Below are positions 10,932 to 22,104 of a stretch of 64,000 nt of DNA, one piece after another (position 1 is the first letter of the stretch; every line of letters starts with the position of its first letter). The translations under genes and the position numbers were made by a program. Where the stretch lies: assembly GCA_004369045.1 (NCBI GenBank), contig ML213504.1:2032894-2096893 (forward strand). The letters are read 5' to 3'. Below the pieces are notes generated by a model. That model ran no database searches. It was not told the DNA's origin and saw nothing but the letters and a program-made list of their open reading frames with translations. This DNA is from Heliocybe sulcata (lineage: Eukaryota; Basidiomycota; Agaricomycetes; Gloeophyllales; Gloeophyllaceae).

Positions 10932-12055
10932 GATAGACGAGTGCGGTATGATGCAGCTTCTGGACTTGGTGGAGCTTATATAGGAGTCCCAAGCGCACTG
11001 CTGAAGCTAGACGAATTTTCGAGACGTTAGAAGGAGCTGTGCACACGCAGTGTTGATCTCCGATCGCAGGAATACGCCACTGCGGACGTTATTCGCAGTT
11101 CCTCGTTTAGGTGGGCATACAAGGACCCTTCGGGCGACCAATCAATATACAGTAAGTACCTGTACCTGGGATGCTTGAACAGCATCTTAATCCCGAAACC
11201 CGACGTGACCCATTGTCTGATGCGAGGCCATGTAGGAAGAACAGCGCTCGTCGACGTTTCAACGCTTGAAAGCTGGATCATCGGCGGGAAGGAAAGTTAC
11301 TGTACCTTGTCTAGTTCCCTGGGCGCTAGGGACCTCCTAGGTTAGCGAGCGTCTACAGACTACGCCTGGCTGTCACAAGCACCACGGCAGGACGCTCACA
11401 GGGAGACCGACACAGCAGTCCCATGCGCCCGTTTATTGCACCGCAGAGTCATTTCCTCGTCGCAGCTATGTAGAGGCTACATGGCGGGCTTACGGCCAAC
11501 TGTCAACCAAGAGTCAAGCTTGTTCAGGAAGCCCAACGGCGTGGGACCATGTTATGGCACTGTCATGGACGCCTGCAACTGATGTAGCGACGAAGATATT
11601 GAGCTGAATAGCCAACCCCACACGCAATTCGCGCCGTTGTCGAATAGGGCCATCGATATCACTCAGTGATTTGTAGAATGATGGTTGTACCGCATCGGTA
11701 TATCCGCAAAGGGAATAGCATAAGAACGAGGAGCCAGGCGAGCTACATGCGCAAGCAACGCCAGGAGCCACAGTCCATGGCACAGGTTCAAGGTTTCGTG
11801 ACTGCACGAATAACAATGAAGACTCCATCATTCGACTGAGGACGGGTACTCACTGTCCTCGGGAGCGCGGCTTTCATTCGCATCGTTCGACTTCGAATCA
11901 GCTCGCGACGAGCCCCTAGATATCAGGCGTTTATTACCCACAGCTTCTCTTCTTCACATCGACGGTCCTGCTCCAGTTTGATTAGGCTAGAACTGTCATT
12001 AGCGGGTTGTCCTCAGAGCTTCTAGGCAATCGACTTACACTGCTGATGATCGAAG
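10932..12055. other. Divergent intergenic region upstream of the epimerase-glycosyltransferase gene
   Basis: This stretch should hold the promoter of the minus-strand fusion gene. Two minus-strand open stretches look mildly protein-like. 11281-11027 has PRYRYLLYIDWSPEGSL. 11831-11514 is Cys/Ser-rich, begins MMESSLLFVQSRN and ends SHAVGLPEQA. A third frame near 11935-11840 (ADSKSNDANESRAPEDSE) looks like fungal low complexity. None joins into a convincing gene, so these may be exons of an unresolved gene or chance frames. Confidence 0.35.
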
Positions 12056-12850
12056 TCAGACTAGACTCGGCTTCCGATGAAACTGTCTTAGCGGTATGGC
12101 TGGGCAAATTACATCACAAGCCTCTGACAAGGAAGGCATCATTCCAGGGGCTTGCAATGAGTCTGAGTCCACGGCATACCCTGTGTCATTAGTGAACTGC
12201 TTGTCAGCTTGCGACGGCGAGTCAAAAGAATAGGCAAAGGGATTGAGGCGCATGGACCATTGACGCATAATAAGTACTATCTGTAGTATTCCTGTAGTCC
12301 AAATGTCCTGCAACAGCCAAGATAATGGAGGAGTTTCCTGCCCATGAATCAAGAAATTGCGTGCACTATCCTCGTCACGGTCGTGTTATCGATAGCCTCA
12401 AAATCAGCGATGTGGTAACCACTGCACATAGCAGAGATAAGGTGAATGGTCCTTCATAGAAGAGCATGGCAAGGCGACATACCGCGCAGAAAGCGAAGTT
12501 CCGAGCTAGAGTGATTATCACCGCGCAGATTATTTCCGAGATAATGGACACCGACCGCGCTGCGCTCTAATGGGCGATTGACATTCCCTTCGGATCCTGG
12601 AGAGGGCACGCACACGTACCTGCAGTAATCGGAGCATAGACATCCCCGTATGTCACACAGAAGAGTCCTGCTGTCTAACACGGGAGCCTCCGCAAAGGAG
12701 TCGAGTATAAATGCAGCCCTAGGCTGCGTCAGACCTCCAGCAGAGACACCCGGTTCAATCTTTCGAACAACACGCACCACGGACCAAAGAAGCAGAAGAC
12801 AGGTGAGATACTGCAGTGCCCTACATGGTCCTGATTATGGATAATAATGA
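12056..12850 (-). CDS. Unresolved multi-exon gene or remnant between the two sugar-gene fusions
   Basis: Several minus-strand stretches look coding but were not joined with certainty. Near 12840-12620: a hydrophobic helix (YLTCLLLLWSVVRVV) then basic residues and AAFILDSFAEAPVLDS, as in a type II membrane anchor. Near 12520-12380: a small exon pair with a GTATGT donor and TGTGCAG acceptor giving GYHIADFEAIDNTTVTRIV. Near 12350-12056: a polar exon ending PLRQFHRKPSLV. No ATG was found upstream in the first frame. It could be a short membrane protein linked to the flanking glycosyltransferase genes, or a decayed gene. No family is recognised. Confidence 0.3.
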
Positions 12851-12856
12851 GTATCC

Positions 12857-14500
12857 TTGAATGCCACCAGAGTTAAAATGATGGAAAACCCGACATCGTC
12901 CGTCCAGAGCGACTACACGTTCACTCCGTCTCAAGACTGGTTTACCTTTAATATTGATACGTGGAGGACTCTGTTTAATTTAGTGAAGCCTTCCCCGCGT
13001 ATATTGGAGATAGGTTCCTGGGAGGGGCGCTCCGCCGTCTTCCTACTGAAAGAACTTTGCGCCGACGGGGGCGAGGTCGTTTGCCTTGACCATTTCGACC
13101 TCATGGCGACGGCCGCAGGAAGGGAGCGATACCGAAAGCTCGAGCATAACTTGACGTTGACAGGCAAGAAGTTCAGTATCATCGATGAATTCTCGGTGCC
13201 GGGCCTCATGAGGCTCCTCCACGAACATATCCAGTCCAAGAGCAGCGGCTTCGACTGGGTGTACGTGGATGGCTCTCATGAGGCGGACGATACATTCTTG
13301 GACGGCGAGCTTGCTTGGCGCTTGGCCAACAAGGGAGCCGTTATCATTTTTGATGATTACCATTGGGACGTGGAGGACGAGGAGAGCATCCATCATCCTA
13401 AACGTGGGATAGATGCTTTCCTCGCCTTGCACGATGGGGAGTACGAAAGACTCTCCAGTCCCTCCCAGTATCAGTTGATACTCCAGAAGAAATCCGATAT
13501 GCGTATCGGCTTTCTTCTGAAGGATGTTCAGGAAGTCCAGGTAGACGATGACGCATTTGGGTATAGCATGAACATAGCACTTACCATCAATGAAGACTAT
13601 GCCATGCCGGCAGCGGTGACAGTCCAAGGACTGGTGGACCATAACGAAGGAAAACTGAGGATCTATATTCTCGACTGCGGCATATCCGAGAGCAGTAGGA
13701 AGAAGCTAGCATCAGCAGCTGCGGAGAGGCAGGGCGTGAGCATGCTATTCCTAGAGCTACCAAAGGATAGCTTGACAGCGGAACATGGAGCGGTGTGGGC
13801 GAAATTAGACATGCTCCGCGTATTGCCTGTGGAACGTGTTCTGTATCTGGATGGCGATACTTTGATTCGGAAACCGATCATGGACCTGTGGAGGACCGAT
13901 TTACAGGGAAAATCTTGTGCCGCTGCTCTTGATGTGGGCTTCCCTATGGCCCATGAGGGCATAGAGAGAAAGCCCTATTTCAACGCAGGCGTGATGTTGC
14001 TAGACCTGGCTAAAATCCGTCTGAGTATCGATAAACTCTTCGGCCTAGCTAAGGACAAGGGCATTTCCAAATTCACCTTCAAGGATCAGGATGTGTTGAA
14101 CGAGCACTTCAACGGAGACTGGATTAAGATCAGCCTTACCTGGAATGCCACAGGACTGGGAACGTACGCAGACTTGCCCTCCCATGACCGCCTGGCAATC
14201 GATTTTGAGGAGTTGAAGGATCCTGCCATCATCCACTTCACGGGGCCGGTGCATCCTGACGCCGCGGTGGTATTGAACCCCTGGGTTCAACCATACACAG
14301 CGAAGCCCTGGGGTTACGCCGGATCTCCCAAGCACCCGTTCCAGGCTCAGTGGTGGGCGACGCTGGAAAGAACCGCCTGGCAAGGATACCGCCAGTCTGC
14401 GGAGTACAAAGAAATGATGATAGAACAGAAAGAGAAAGCTATACAGTCTGCTATCCGCGCGATGGAGAACCGCTTGGCTGAAGTAAACGCGGACACTTGA
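12857..14500 (+). CDS. SAM-dependent methyltransferase fused to GT8-family glycosyltransferase
   Basis: Single-exon frame of 547 codons; an ATG at 12878 (MMENPTSS) is an alternative start. Residues about 25-210 form a class I methyltransferase of the Methyltransf_24 type: LEIGSWEGRSA is the SAM loop, VYVDGSHEADD follows, then VIIFDDYHW. Residues about 234-510 form a GT8 domain: NIALTINEDYAMPA at its start, YLDGDTLIRKP (the DGD at 332-334 binds metal and sugar nucleotide), NAGVMLLD, and HFTG with KPW near the end. The C-terminus is a charged helix. There is no signal peptide or membrane helix, so a cytosolic or peripheral enzyme is likely. Inferred role: glycosylate and methylate the same acceptor as the divergent epimerase fusion. 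Lack of introns is unusual here. Confidence 0.85.
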   Translation: MNATRVKMMENPTSSVQSDYTFTPSQDWFTFNIDTWRTLFNLVKPSPRILEIGSWEGRSAVFLLKELCADGGEVVCLDHFDLMATAAGRERYRKLEHNLTLTGKKFSIIDEFSVPGLMRLLHEHIQSKSSGFDWVYVDGSHEADDTFLDGELAWRLANKGAVIIFDDYHWDVEDEESIHHPKRGIDAFLALHDGEYERLSSPSQYQLILQKKSDMRIGFLLKDVQEVQVDDDAFGYSMNIALTINEDYAMPAAVTVQGLVDHNEGKLRIYILDCGISESSRKKLASAAAERQGVSMLFLELPKDSLTAEHGAVWAKLDMLRVLPVERVLYLDGDTLIRKPIMDLWRTDLQGKSCAAALDVGFPMAHEGIERKPYFNAGVMLLDLAKIRLSIDKLFGLAKDKGISKFTFKDQDVLNEHFNGDWIKISLTWNATGLGTYADLPSHDRLAIDFEELKDPAIIHFTGPVHPDAAVVLNPWVQPYTAKPWGYAGSPKHPFQAQWWATLERTAWQGYRQSAEYKEMMIEQKEKAIQSAIRAMENRLAEVNADT

Positions 14501-14867
14501 AGCTTCGAGGGCAGTCACTGCAAGCGGCGCGTTCAACCGTGCACACTGCATCACCCGCAGTTGATCCTGAATGGGACAATAATAGGTTACCCTCTGTGCA
14601 GCGTCGTTTCTCTTCATCCATATATCATTAGCATTCCCTGGACATTCCACATTGTACAAACATAATAGGGAGGGAAAATATATCAGCTCGTGACAGTCGT
14701 ATACCGAAAACAGAAGGACTACATGTGAATAGGTATGCAAGGCGAGGTTCTAGAAATGATATCGTAAAAGGACAAGGGTATGCGAATAAAAACAATATTT
14801 TCGAGATAGACGTACGGTATATGAAAGCGACCCAGTTGCACCAAAGAAAGATAAGTCACTTGTCTTG
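14501..14867. other. Convergent intergenic region (3' flanks)
   Basis: The gap lies between two stop codons facing each other. It is A/T-rich around 14640-14830, as expected for 3' untranslated and polyadenylation regions. No gene was seen. Confidence 0.5.
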
Positions 14868-17800
14868 TCAAGATGGCAGACGAGTGGGATCAAGTTTGGT
14901 CGTCCATGACTGCAGTTCCTTGAGGTTAGGAGCAGAGAGCGCGTACGAGTTCGATGAAGTAAAGAGCGTGAACGAAAATGGTCTCTGCGGAGATGGTCAG
15001 TAAGATGGTTTCCGCCCGAAGAAAAGATGGGCTTACCCCTAGCAAAGTTCCCATGTCCGGGTTACTCTCCACATTGACGCCACTGAGACTGACAACGCCG
15101 AGTTCCTCCAACTCATTGGAGTTTGAATACATGTGGAGGTAAGGCCTAGCAAGTTCTAAGAGGAGGCACCATAGGCGACATGGGAGTAGACATACCTTCT
15201 GAGGACGAACCACCGTTTCTCCCAGATATTCTGGCTAGCGTCTGCGAGGATCATTAAATGCCCCTTCTTAGTCGGCGTATCGCTAACGGCGTCATATTCA
15301 GTATATGGAAGCATATCATATCGTATGCGACGTACCTGCGAGGTACCAGCTTCGCATTGCCGATAAGTTTCAAAGACTCCAGTGACTCTGAGTCAGGAGT
15401 TCGCACGCCAGGGGACGAGACAGAGGCATCCGATGGTTCCTGACTGATGACAATCTGAAAGCAAGTGGTTAGAACGTTAAATCCAGAGCAAGAACATTTA
15501 CTTACCTCGCCCTGGTGGCCAAACTTCTTTTGCCATAACTCCACCGATTTTCGTAGCAAGTCTTCCGATCCCCACGTCCCAAGGCCTTCCGGAGCTGGCT
15601 TCTGGGCGGTGGTAGTCAGGATAACGCGAACAGCCTGGACATCCGCCGCACGGCGTTCAGTTTGGACTAATCTCGAGTAGTCCTCCACGACAGATATACC
15701 GCGTGGCTTCCACGTAGAAAGCGTCTCCTCTCCTCGCACATAGACTTCAGACGTATCCAATCGCCATAGCTCCTTGGGCGAGCGAGTCAAGGGAGGAGTC
15801 AGGCGTACGTTAAAGACCGTGCTAGTCCTCGTCAAAATTTTCGTCGTGCCCAAGAGAGACATTAATTTCGAGGGCGGCCTGGCATCACGGGTCCGAATTG
15901 TCACAGCGAGGTCCATATTGAACGGGATAGGGTCGCTGCATGTCTCTACCGCGACCGATAGGCTAAGTTGGACCAGAACGCGTTGGTTCGCGGCTGTGAC
16001 TCTGTTCAACAGCACCGAGTCGTGAACGCTAGAGTCCCACAGAGCATCTGCGCTAAGCAGACCACTTCCGTCGGGTTTGAATTCCACCTTCTGATCCTTC
16101 AACAACGGCAGAGTAATCAGTGCTTTCGACGTGGACTCGTGCACCCGGCCCTTCGCGTCCAGTAATCGCACATTTCCCAGCCGTACTTTCGTGATTTCCA
16201 GCCACGGCAGTTGACGGCCGGAGCTTGAACTGAGGGTGATAGCAAGCCGGCGCTGCAATCCTTGGTGCAAGGTGAATGAACCAGGATCCAGATGTCCTTG
16301 AGAGAGAACAGGTACAGGACTGTATTCGGCGTTGGGAGCCAGCTCACAGACCTGCGTCCACATGACAGCGTCGTGAATCTGTTCAACGACGAAGTCCGTT
16401 TCAGAGCGGCGCATAGTGGGCTGGGGTACACTCGATGGAATTTCTCGCCCCAGAGGCGTACTCGAGGAGTGTGGGAAGTATCCTTTTTGTTCCCTCATTT
16501 CATCCCACCGTTCCAGACGCTCCAGATACGTCGGCCGAACGGAAGCAAAGAATTCAATGGGTGCGTAGCCTTGGCGGAGGTGTGCAAGGACTTTGGACGT
16601 GGCTGCTATTGAGAAGGCACGGCGGAACTTCAGCTCCGATAAGGAGGAGGCATCCATGTCTATAGTTGTGGATGGGAAGACTTCTTCCGCAATGATAGTC
16701 GGCCCGACAAAGGAAGAAAGTCGTACTTGAAGGTGCACAGACGAGAAATCATGTGACGAGAGACCCTTGATGGAGTCGACAGTGAGGAAGAAACTGAGTT
16801 TGCTTCCTGGCGGAACGGCTCCTGGGACAGGCGACGATGAACGAGTAGAGGATGTAGAAGCCGCCTGGTATTTCTGTGAAGGTACAACGTTGACGATCTT
16901 GATATCAATCCGACATGAACCGATAGCTTCTGCGGTGTATCTGCAGAAGATGGGTACCACAGAAGTAGACGAGAGGCGGCGATAAAGTGGAGCCAGAGAG
17001 ATCAAAGCGTTGCCGATGAAAGAGTACTCGGGCGGAGGAGAGTCGTAGAAAGCATCTTCGGACGAGAAATGGCGGGAATACGACGGCCGATCAATGAAGG
17101 TCGTCAGATTACGCATCCGCTGGATCTGTTGCTGCAAGCGATCCAGAGACCAGACGTAGATTGCATTGTGGCGCTTATCGAGCACCTTGACAGCAACTGA
17201 AGGCTGCGTCGCTGACGCCAGAGCACGGTCAGCGACATCACCAAATTCGTCCAGACCTGCGATCGTATCGACCGCCGAGGTCGGTCTAGCCAGCGATCCT
17301 CCAGCTGCGACGGTAAAATTATAGATAACATCTTTCTCAAGTTCCTTGCTGTAAGCAAGGAAGTGAAATGAGGATATCATAACCTTGAGAGTATGCCACG
17401 ACTAACCTGATGACATTTGCCTCCTTCACAAGAACAGCATTTGATAGTACAAGTTCCGCCATCGAGAAAGACCTATGGGACCGCCACTTGTCGAGGACCT
17501 TCCGTATGAGTCGAAGCTGCTTCGCGGTGTAGAAGACCGGCTCTATAGGTTCCACTTCCACGTCCTCTCCCCGTGCACGAGCGTCTAACAGCCGCTTCAT
17601 CTGACTCTTGACGAGCTGCAACTGATGCTCCATCTGCTCCTTCTCAACCTTCAGATCCTCGGCCTCGGACGACTCCGTTATGGCCGCAAGGCGCGACTCG
17701 AACTCGACGCGCTGCGTCTCCAGCTGACTCTGCACCTCCTTCCCGATATCAGGACTGCTATGATTGGTCCAGACATCCACACTTGTATCATCCGTGAATG

Positions 17801-20769
17801 CGTCGCTGGCAAGGGGTCTACCCGACTCGCTCCAGATGTCATCTGCTTGACTGAGACTACTCTCTGGTCGCGACTTCGCATGGTGGTCACGCATCGTCTT
17901 CACCTTAGCGATCTTCTCGAAAAGCTTGTTCAAGTCTTCGTCCGGTAGGTTGTCCAGAGCGGGGTCCAAGCCCAGCTTGAAGAACGCCGCTTCCCTCTTC
18001 GCGAATGTCCAATCGACATCCTCAGGATCCGCAGATGTCTCCGTCTCCTCGTTTGTATGTAGGGCAGGGGAGGATTCTCCATCACCAGCGGCTTCAAGCT
18101 CAGCAGCGGACATGCTCATAGATAACTTGGACTTCGCCCGGTCTCGCTGCTTACGCACTTCCTCGGGGTTATTGAATCGGAATACGTGGTGCTCGCCTGC
18201 ATAGTTGAACAAGATCAGCATGGAGCCACGTTATTGAGAACTCATGATACACACCCATGATGATACGGAAACCTGACTTCAGCTTGTACGACTAAAAGAT
18301 AATGTCAGTAACCCATAAATGATACCCGCAGCAGAACGTAGCCTACTTGACCAGGAGTGATTTGCCGACCGTTCAAGAACTAGCGTCGGGTCATGAGTAC
18401 TCTGACAGTCTAAGAGATATGCTACTCCACGTACTGTGACAGCGTTGGGGTGACCATGGAGCGTCACCTTACCGTCGGCGTTGTCGAAGTAGCAGTGCTC
18501 CTCCAAGATATTCTCACCACTAAGCCTGATAGCAGCAGGCTTACTACTGTCCATGCGACCGACCTACGAGCATTCAGAATAAGCTCATAAGGCATCTATG
18601 CCAGCCGTCCTCACCGTGGTCTGACCAAGTTTCAACTGGTAGATCAAGCATTCACTCATAAGGGGATCTGACCATGCGTATTAGATACATCAAGACAACA
18701 GAAGGAATGGCCGTCACCTTCGTTCTGTGATCATTTTTGTTACGGGAAGTGAGCAGAGCGAATGTGTCCCAAGAACCAGGGCTTACCAAGTTGACCAAGT
18801 GGGGCATCTAGTTATCACTATCAGCATCGTCAGAGAAAGCATGAACAAGGAATCCCCACCTTCTTCGGCGTATGCACACCGACGTTATTCTTCTCAACTG
18901 TAATACCCAACTCCTCGAGTGCCTTCTCCCGCTCCTTCTGCACCTCCTGCGTCTTGATCATCTTCTCCTCCCACGTCTCATTCAAGCTCTGCATCAGCTT
19001 CTCGCTCTGTTCCAGGTGCTCTTGCAGCTCTGCCTTCGTCACCGTCTTCAACGTACCGTCCTTAGCCTGGTACGTTACCTTCTGCTTCTCCGCCGGGATC
19101 TTCGGGTCGTACGTCTCCTCTGCACTCGAACCTGAAACGCGCGCTCGGAGCATCTCGAGCTCCTCCTTCAGCTCGCGCACCATTTTCGCGTTCGGGTCTT
19201 CATTGATCACGGCTTTATTCCTGATCTTCTTGGCCTGGTCAGCGTAGCGGAGGGTGCTCAGTGTCTCGTCGTAATCGGCAGGCGAGATAGCCGCAATCAT
19301 GGCTGTCTTTGAGTTACCACCCAGACTGTCCTTTAGCAGCCAGGTCAAGACCTACGCGGCGAAAAATCCAACGATAAGAACCCAAGAAGCGAATCATATC
19401 GAATGCGGTATTGACATACTGAATCACGGTAGGGCACGAACTCCTCAGCTCCCTTCTTCTTTTTCTTGGTATCCGCTTGACTAGCCACAGCCAGAGCTGA
19501 GATAACCTTCCCGAGTGTGGTAAGGGACTTGTTGATGTTAGCACCCTCCTTCAATCGCTGACCCGTTGCTCCAGTAGAATTCGCACGTTCCGACCCAGCC
19601 AGATCGACCAAGCTGACACAAGTCAGACAATACCGGACACTGAAATGAAGACAAACGTACTTGATACGGGAGACCTTCTCTGTATCGAGATTGGTGTCGA
19701 CATCATGTCGCTTCATCGTCAACAGGAGCGTGAACACGGCATGTGAACGGGATGACGTCTCGTTCATGTTGGTGGCTGCGACCGTACGGGCCTTGTTACC
19801 CTCGTCCATTAACGTCATCATCTCGTCGAAGCTGCTCACTACGAGCTTCGACAAATCCTCGACGTATGGACCCAGACTTGGGTGCTCTCGCACCCTCAGG
19901 TTCCCAGAGTTCTTTGGGTTCAGCAGATCGCGTACTTTCTCGTTGTAAATCTGGGGAGGGAGGCATAAGGAATCTAGAGTAAAACGGGCACAGGGGTGCG
20001 AACCTCGATGTACGAGACTTCAACTTGGAAGTTGATGTTCGCATCTGCAGCCTTCCTCTGCTCTACACGGTTGAACAATTCACAACATGTCAAAGGGATG
20101 ATTCCCTTGTCGGCACCATCTGCAGGCAGGGGTTAGGGTCTCGACTACATCCCAGGAATTCGGCTACGTACATCCCATCATACTACGTCGCGTGGAGTTA
20201 GAAAAACACATCAAGCAGAGACGCTGAAAGCTCACCTATACGACTTCCCGGACCCTTTCCATCATACTCGTTAGCGCCCGCCGCATACCGCCGTCAATTC
20301 AGCACATACCCGTTTGTCCATCTTGAACCATAGATCAGAACGAGGAAAACGACACCACGGCACTACTCACATGCGAAGATGCAAGCATTGAAACCCGAGA
20401 ATGCATGCTCCAAGAGCTCCGTCCCTAGATCCTCATACAGCGTCTGCTGCGATGCATAACCAGGCTCATCCTTGTGACAGGCAGACCAATAACTCTTGTC
20501 AAACGCGAATGCTAGCGTCTTTCGTTCTGACGCGCGTCCTGATCCTGCCTGCGTAGAGCCGGCTTCGGGTGGGTCGAGGAAGGTCTGGTTGCCTTGCATT
20601 CGAATGAGAGGCTTGGCGCCCTTTCCGAGCTCTGCATTTCGACGGGCACAACATGAGCGCGTCAAGTACACCTCTCAATACCGCAGAAGTTGCGCAGCTT
20701 ACCGCGCGAGTTGAGGGGCCGGCATCGCACAACCACTTTGATGTTGCCAGATTCACCGGCATCGCCCAT
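14868..20769 (-). CDS. Kinesin-3 motor (Unc104/KIF1 family)
   Basis: Many short exons. The start [20 protein letters not shown] matches the kinesin motor N-terminus. The P-loop (GQTGSGKSYSMMG) is assembled over several exons near 20345-20180. Switch I is NETSSRSH, switch II is [10 protein letters not shown], then [10 protein letters not shown] ends the motor. A neck/coiled-coil region follows, then an FHA domain (about 18660-18160), the KIF1-type stalk region and a long C-terminal domain. Final exons near 15290-14868 give a PH domain ([20 protein letters not shown]; ending [18 protein letters not shown]). Family role: plus-end transport of early endosomes and vesicles on microtubules in hyphae, bound to membranes through the PH domain. 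The order is the full-length family layout. Confidence 0.93.
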
Positions 20770-21013
20770 CTTCTAGTCTGTCTAGTGTTCCGTCCAAGAG
20801 AATGTATGATTTTGGGTATAATGTATAGGTCGTTGTCGCGGTCGTCACAGAATTGAGCGGGTAAGAATAATTATAAGGGACAGGGAAGTTGAAGGAGGAG
20901 GGCAACCCGGGCTGGGGCGCGTGAAAGTGCGCGTTCCGCGTGGTGCACTAATTAGGCACGATCCAGTTTTCAGACATTGTTTGAATTTGATCTCAGCCGC
21001 ACCTCCGCATACA
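20770..21013. promoter_or_regulatory. Divergent promoter region, kinesin-3 / IMP3
   Basis: The 244-bp gap between head-to-head start codons must carry both promoters. No specific element was recognised. Confidence 0.5.
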
Positions 21014-21821
21014 ATGGTCAGACAGTTCAAGCACCACGAGCAGAAGTTGCTCAAGAAGGTCGATTTCCTTAACGTGAGTAAAGGTTGCCGATGGTGAAAG
21101 GTCTGTTACTGAGCTCAATAGTGGAAACAAGATGCAGGCCACCGGGAAATTAAGGTAATGCGGCGGTATCACATCCAGGATCGAGAAGACTACCACAAGT
21201 ACGCAAACGTTAATCCTCATGCAACTGACTCAGTAAACTGACTACTACTCTCAGATACAACAAGCTATGTGGCTCCTTACGATCCCTGGCCCACCGCATC
21301 TCCAACCTTCCCGCGCAAGACCCGTTCCGCTCGAAGATGGAGGGTCAACTGTTGTCAAAACTCTACGACATGGGCGTTCTGAACTCAACAGCAAAGCTCA
21401 GCGATGTGGAGAACAAGCTCACAGTGGCGAGCTTCTGTCGGAGACGGCTGGCGGTGATCATGTGCATGTCCAAGATGGCGGAGACTGTTAGCGCGGTGCG
21501 TTTAGTCTGAGGCTTGGAATGGACCTAGCAGCTAAATATACATGAAGGCCGTAAAGTTCATCGAACAGGGACACGTCCGGGTGGGTCCCGATACGGTCAC
21601 TGATCCCGCATACCTCGTCACCCGGTAGGATTTCGCTGCTACGGCCTCGTATATCAACTCATGTGATTCATTCAGGCACATGGAGGACTTCGTAACATGG
21701 GTGGACACATCCAAGATGAAGAGGACAATTATGAGATACAACGACGAGGTATGCCCATTGTTTCGCAACTGGGATTACGTATTGACTAGGATCCCAGCTC
21801 GACGACTTCGACCTGCTTTGA
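21014..21821 (+). CDS. IMP3: U3 snoRNP protein IMP3
   Basis: Several short exons starting [20 protein letters not shown], the conserved opening of Imp3. Later exons give [36 protein letters not shown], then the S4 RNA-binding core ([20 protein letters not shown]) and the C-terminus [20 protein letters not shown]. The final small exon reads LDDFDLL. Length is about 180 residues, as in the family. Imp3 works with Imp4 and Mpp10 in the U3 processome, helping U3 snoRNA pair with pre-18S rRNA in the nucleolus. The gene converges on ICP55. Confidence 0.95.
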
Positions 21822-22104
21822 GGGAAGGAGAATATACGTTTGGATGTGTCCGGTTGCTCGCCACTACCATATTGTACTACTGGCGGAGCTTGGTGGATCT
21901 GGTCATGCATCTTCCATCACTTCGTTTTGTGTCTGGCCAGTTCTCTCGTATCGATGGTGTTGCCCAGCACATACCACCGAAGATTATCCTCGGACCAGAT
22001 CGAGCACGCCAGGAGGAGCGGACGGCAGAGGAGTTGGGATATGTGCACTGTGGAAGCGTAGTCTACCGCGCTTATGCGAGAATGATACGATGAACTCTTG
22101 CTAT

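Noticed and set aside
13043-13642. Minus-strand 199-codon frame
   Set aside because: It lies fully inside the methyltransferase-GT8 gene on the other strand, which has clear family motifs.
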